A stretch of 64,000 bases of DNA from an uncultured Roseibium sp. (GTDB lineage: Bacteria > Pseudomonadota > Alphaproteobacteria > Rhizobiales > Stappiaceae), in contig NZ_CANLVF010000001.1 of assembly GCF_947494555.1 (NCBI RefSeq), positions 1,178,001 to 1,242,000 of the forward strand, written 5' to 3'. The position numbers and the translations under genes are program-made. Of this stretch, positions 61,049 to 64,000 are shown piece after piece. Every line of letters starts with the position of its first letter. Positions within the stretch are counted from its first letter, which is position 1. Under the pieces are notes generated by a model that saw only the letters and a program-made list of their open reading frames with translations, was not told the origin of the DNA and did no database searches.

Positions 61049-64000
61049 CTAGTTTTGCTCAACCGTTGAAAGCTCGGCTTCGAGCCGTTTTTCAGACGCG
61101 CCCGGCGGTTTTGCCCAACTGGCGATGATGCGGTAGACAGCCGGTGTCAGAAACAGCGTGAAGATCGTTGCAAGGCCGAGGCCGCCAACGACTACCCAGC
61201 CTACCGCCGTTCTGGCTTCTGCCCCGGCGCCAGTCGCAAGCACCAAAGGTATGCTTCCGGCGACCGTTGACGCCATGGTCATCATCACTGGCTTCAGCCG
61301 GATCCGCATTGCATTGCGGATCGCCGTATCCACGTCCTGTCCCTGCTGGCGGAGCTGGTTGGCGAACTCGACTATCAGAATGCCGTTCTTCGCCATGATG
61401 CCGACGAGGATAACGAGCCCGATCTGGCTGTAGTAGTTCAGGCTGCCACCGGAAACGAGGATTGCCAGCAGTGCCGTACCAAGCCCGCATGGTACGGTGA
61501 TCAGGATGATGAGCGCGCTTGAAAAACTCTCGAACTGCGCTGACAGCACCAGAAAGACAATCAGGAGTGCGGCCGCGAAAACGATCAGCGTCGTTGTCTC
61601 TCCGGTTTCAAGGGTCGCCGCCTCGCCAAGAAACACCAGCCGGCCTTCGTTCCCCAGAACGTCGGGGGCGATGTCCTTCAGTCTATCCACGGCCGTGCCC
61701 AGGTCGACACCACTGCCGAGATTGGCCTGTGCCGTGACAGCCCGCTCTCTTGCTTCGCGGCTCAATGTGGATGCCGCGGCAGCAACTGACAGTCTCGCAA
61801 CGGTCGAAATCGGGACGAACTGGCCGTTGCCGGCCCGTATGAACGTGTTTTCCAGGTCACCCTGGTCGTTGATCGGGCGGCCTCCAAGCTCGAGGCGGAC
61901 TTCCACTGTCTCGTTGTTCAGGAAAATCTCGGAAACCTTGTTGCCCTCAATGACCGTGTTGAGCGTTTCCACCACGTCACGCGGCTCGATATCGAGGTTT
62001 GCCGCCTGATCCCGGTCAACCTCGAGCAGTAGCTGCGGCTGGTTGATCTCGTTGACAAGCTGGACGTTGGCAAAGGCCGGATCGTCCTCCATCTTCGCGA
62101 TCAGGGCATTGGTCAGATCGCCCAGTTCGTCGTATTCCTTGCCGACAACGGCGAACTGGACGCCGCGCCCGGCGCCACGTATGCCCAGACTGTTGGATGC
62201 CCGCAAGGAGATGAAGGCCCCCGGGATCCGGCTGACGGGGCCTTGAATTTCCGCCGCGATCTCCTGTTGGCTGCGCGCCCGGTTCTCCCACTGATCCAGG
62301 CGGACAAATACGAGGGCAAAACTCGTCGATCTCAACCCAATGAGTGACTGAACGGCGATCACTTCTCCGGACGCGACATAGGGTTCGAGGATCTTTTCAA
62401 CGCTGGCCACCTGCTGGCTTGTATATTCCAGACTGGCCGAGGAGGGCGTGCGCAGGGCAATCATGATCGTGCCCCGATCTTCGGAGGGTGTGATCTCCTG
62501 GGGCAGGTAATCGTAAAGCGCCAGGGAGCCTCCGGCAAAAACGAGAGCTGAGAGAAGAACCAGATACCTTGCTTTCAGGATAACCGCGATCAGTCGCTCG
62601 AATGCGGTCACGACGGCGCCGCTGCCTTGCTGCGGTTTCAGATCAGTGGTTTCTGTTTCGGGCTTGCCCGGATCGACGAAGGCGCAAAGCGCCGGGCTGA
62701 GCGTCAGCGCAACAAAAGACGAAAGCGCGACGGAAAATGCGAGCACAAAACCGAATTCGCCGAAAATTCCACCGGCCTGTCCCGGAAGGAAAGAGATCGG
62801 AATGAACACGGCGGCAAGCGTTGCGGTCGTTGAAATCACGGCGAAAAAGACTTCCCGCGTGCCGACTGCGGCAGCCGCGAATGCGCCGAAACCCTGTTTC
62901 CGCCGCCGCACAATATTCTCAAGCACAACGATGGCGTCATCGACGACCATGCCTGTGGCCAGAACCAGTGCAAGCAATGTGATTGTGTTGAGCGAAAATC
63001 CCGCGGCCCAGATCGCTGCAAGCGTTCCGATCAGGGCAATTGGAACGGCGACCGCCGGAATGACCACCGCGCGCAGCGAGCGCAGGAACAAAAAAATCAC
63101 GGCCACCACGATGACAACCGCCAGCGCGATGCTCGTGACGACGCCGGAAATCGAGCGTTCGACAAAGACACCGTCGTCGGCAACTATGATCAGATTGGCG
63201 CCCTCGGGCAGTTCTTCCTGGAGATCGGCAACTGCAATTCGCGCAGCATTTGAGATCGAAAGCGTGTTTGCATGGGACTGGCGGATGATGTTCAGTCCGA
63301 CGGACGGTTGACCGTTGATGCGGGTGATCACGGACGGGTCGTCGGAGGAGAACTGCACGAAGGCAACATCGCCGATCACGGTCTCCCGGTTGAGGCGGAT
63401 CGCCGATATGGTTTCTTCGGTCGTCGTTGAAGCGACAGAGCGTACCACGAGCTCCTGAGTTGGCGTTTCCAGCGCGCCGAGCGGAATATCCAGGTTAGCG
63501 CTGGCCAGGGCTGCGCGCATATCTGCAAGGGAAATGCCCCGGCTCGCGAGCGCTACCGGAAAGAACGTGACGCGCATGATGCGGGCATAGTCGCCCGCGA
63601 CCTGCACCTCCGAAACGCCGTCGATGGCCAGAAGCCGATCCGAGACGATGCCCTCCGCCAATGAAGCGAGATCTGTCAGTGGCAGGCTTCCACTGAGGGC
63701 AAGACGGACAATCGGGTCCGCATCGGCATCGCTCTTTTGCACCGTCGGGTCTTCGACATCGTCCGGCAGGTTCCGCTGCGCCCTGGACACGAGATCGCGC
63801 GCGTCATTCGCCGCCTCGGTGACATCGGTCGAGGTGTTGAGCTCCAGCGTCAGGCTGGAGCTTCCGTAAGACGATGTCGCGGAAATGTTCTCAAGACCTT
63901 CCAATCGCGCAAGGGCATCTTCAAGCACGCTGGTAACTTCTGCATCCACGGTACTGGCCGCAGCTCCCGGATATGTCGCGCGAACCGATATGACCGGATT
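61049..64000 (-). CDS. RND efflux pump permease (5' part runs off the right edge)
   Basis: 984 codons in the window; the frame is open past 64000, where it reads NPVISVRATYPGAAAST, a typical early RND segment, so only the very N-terminus is missing. HAE1/AcrB-type features: AEGIVSDRLLAIDGVSEVQVAGD in the porter domain, the membrane motif ATGMVVDDAIVVLENI with the proton-relay aspartates, GQAGGIFGEFGFVLAFSVALSSFVALTLSPALCA, and the second-half GIMAKNGILIVEFANQLRQQG and LVLATGAGAEARTAVG. It exports drugs, lipids or other toxic compounds with a membrane-fusion protein, expected just to the right. No regulator is next to its 3' end except the unrelated AraC gene. Confidence 0.92.
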   Translation of the reverse strand, partial: NPVISVRATYPGAAASTVDAEVTSVLEDALARLEGLENISATSSYGSSSLTLELNTSTDVTEAANDARDLVSRAQRNLPDDVEDPTVQKSDADADPIVRLALSGSLPLTDLASLAEGIVSDRLLAIDGVSEVQVAGDYARIMRVTFFPVALASRGISLADMRAALASANLDIPLGALETPTQELVVRSVASTTTEETISAIRLNRETVIGDVAFVQFSSDDPSVITRINGQPSVGLNIIRQSHANTLSISNAARIAVADLQEELPEGANLIIVADDGVFVERSISGVVTSIALAVVIVVAVIFLFLRSLRAVVIPAVAVPIALIGTLAAIWAAGFSLNTITLLALVLATGMVVDDAIVVLENIVRRRKQGFGAFAAAAVGTREVFFAVISTTATLAAVFIPISFLPGQAGGIFGEFGFVLAFSVALSSFVALTLSPALCAFVDPGKPETETTDLKPQQGSGAVVTAFERLIAVILKARYLVLLSALVFAGGSLALYDYLPQEITPSEDRGTIMIALRTPSSASLEYTSQQVASVEKILEPYVASGEVIAVQSLIGLRSTSFALVFVRLDQWENRARSQQEIAAEIQGPVSRIPGAFISLRASNSLGIRGAGRGVQFAVVGKEYDELGDLTNALIAKMEDDPAFANVQLVNEINQPQLLLEVDRDQAANLDIEPRDVVETLNTVIEGNKVSEIFLNNETVEVRLELGGRPINDQGDLENTFIRAGNGQFVPISTVARLSVAAAASTLSREARERAVTAQANLGSGVDLGTAVDRLKDIAPDVLGNEGRLVFLGEAATLETGETTTLIVFAAALLIVFLVLSAQFESFSSALIILITVPCGLGTALLAILVSGGSLNYYSQIGLVILVGIMAKNGILIVEFANQLRQQGQDVDTAIRNAMRIRLKPVMMTMASTVAGSIPLVLATGAGAEARTAVGWVVVGGLGLATIFTLFLTPAVYRIIASWAKPPGASEKRLEAELSTVEQN

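Noticed and set aside
1-64000. tRNA or rRNA genes, insertion sequences, prophage or integrase genes
   Set aside because: I looked for cloverleaf-like or rRNA-like stretches in gaps and for transposase or integrase motifs in all credible frames, and found none I could support.

Overview
The window looks like the chromosome of a motile alphaproteobacterium, probably marine and in the Stappiaceae/Rhizobiales neighbourhood (Roseibium/Labrenzia-like). This rests on the single-polar-type flagellar gene set with FlaF, FlbT, FliX, FlaG, MotE and a DUF6468 protein, an alphaproteobacterial one-cysteine DksA, CckA next to flhB, CtrA-type TTAA-N7-TTAA boxes and GC-rich coding sequence. The genus is an inference, not a match.

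Layout. Left flank (1-10.4 kb): a flavin split-barrel protein and a nitrilase (minus strand) diverging from an AraC-type regulator; a secreted DUF3179 protein; a HlyC-type acyltransferase followed by a 1062-residue RTX protein made of 18-residue coils; a SixA-like phosphatase; a small exported protein; a MoxR ATPase. Flagellar block (10.7-49.1 kb): flgE-flgK-flgL (+); flbT-flaF and four flagellins (-); flaG (-); flgI-rod-binding protein-flgN-like (-) diverging from fliX (+); dksA and cpdB; flgF-flgG-flgA-flgH (-) diverging from fliL-fliM-DUF6468-motE-large AMIN/TPR protein (+); DUF2336 gene and fliO-fliP (-); flgB-flgC-fliE-fliQ-fliR-flhB (+). Right flank: cckA, a rhodanese-ChrB/ChrA chromate module, a cupin, a CAP-domain RTX protein, an AraC / DUF1772 / EF-hand / ferric-reductase-like group (-), and the 3' part of an RND efflux pump running off the right edge.

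How it works together. The flagellar genes carry a readable Caulobacter-like control code. Three sigma-54 promoters with exact GG-N10-GC spacing lie 66-71 bp before flgE, flgI and flgF. Each has a 13-bp palindrome (GGCAA-N3-TTGCC, degenerate before flgE) 90-130 bp upstream, where an enhancer-binding activator such as FlbD would sit. The same palindrome lies 8-10 bp after CtrA-like boxes before fliX and flgB, where it could repress. With fliX and cckA in the same window, this suggests a CckA-CtrA -> early genes -> FliX/FlbD/sigma-54 -> hook, rod and ring genes -> flagellin hierarchy, with FlbT/FlaF acting on flagellin mRNA.

The most unusual items are the HlyC-type acyltransferase paired with a repeat-only RTX protein, whose 27 coils carry a calcium-type GGxGxD turn on one side and a near-invariant asparagine on the other; flagellins whose normally variable centre is more conserved than their ends; a 119-nt flbT/flaF overlap; a FliM with three tandem acidic Trp motifs; and a bis-haem flavocytochrome next to an exported four-EF-hand protein, reminiscent of calcium-linked NADPH oxidases.
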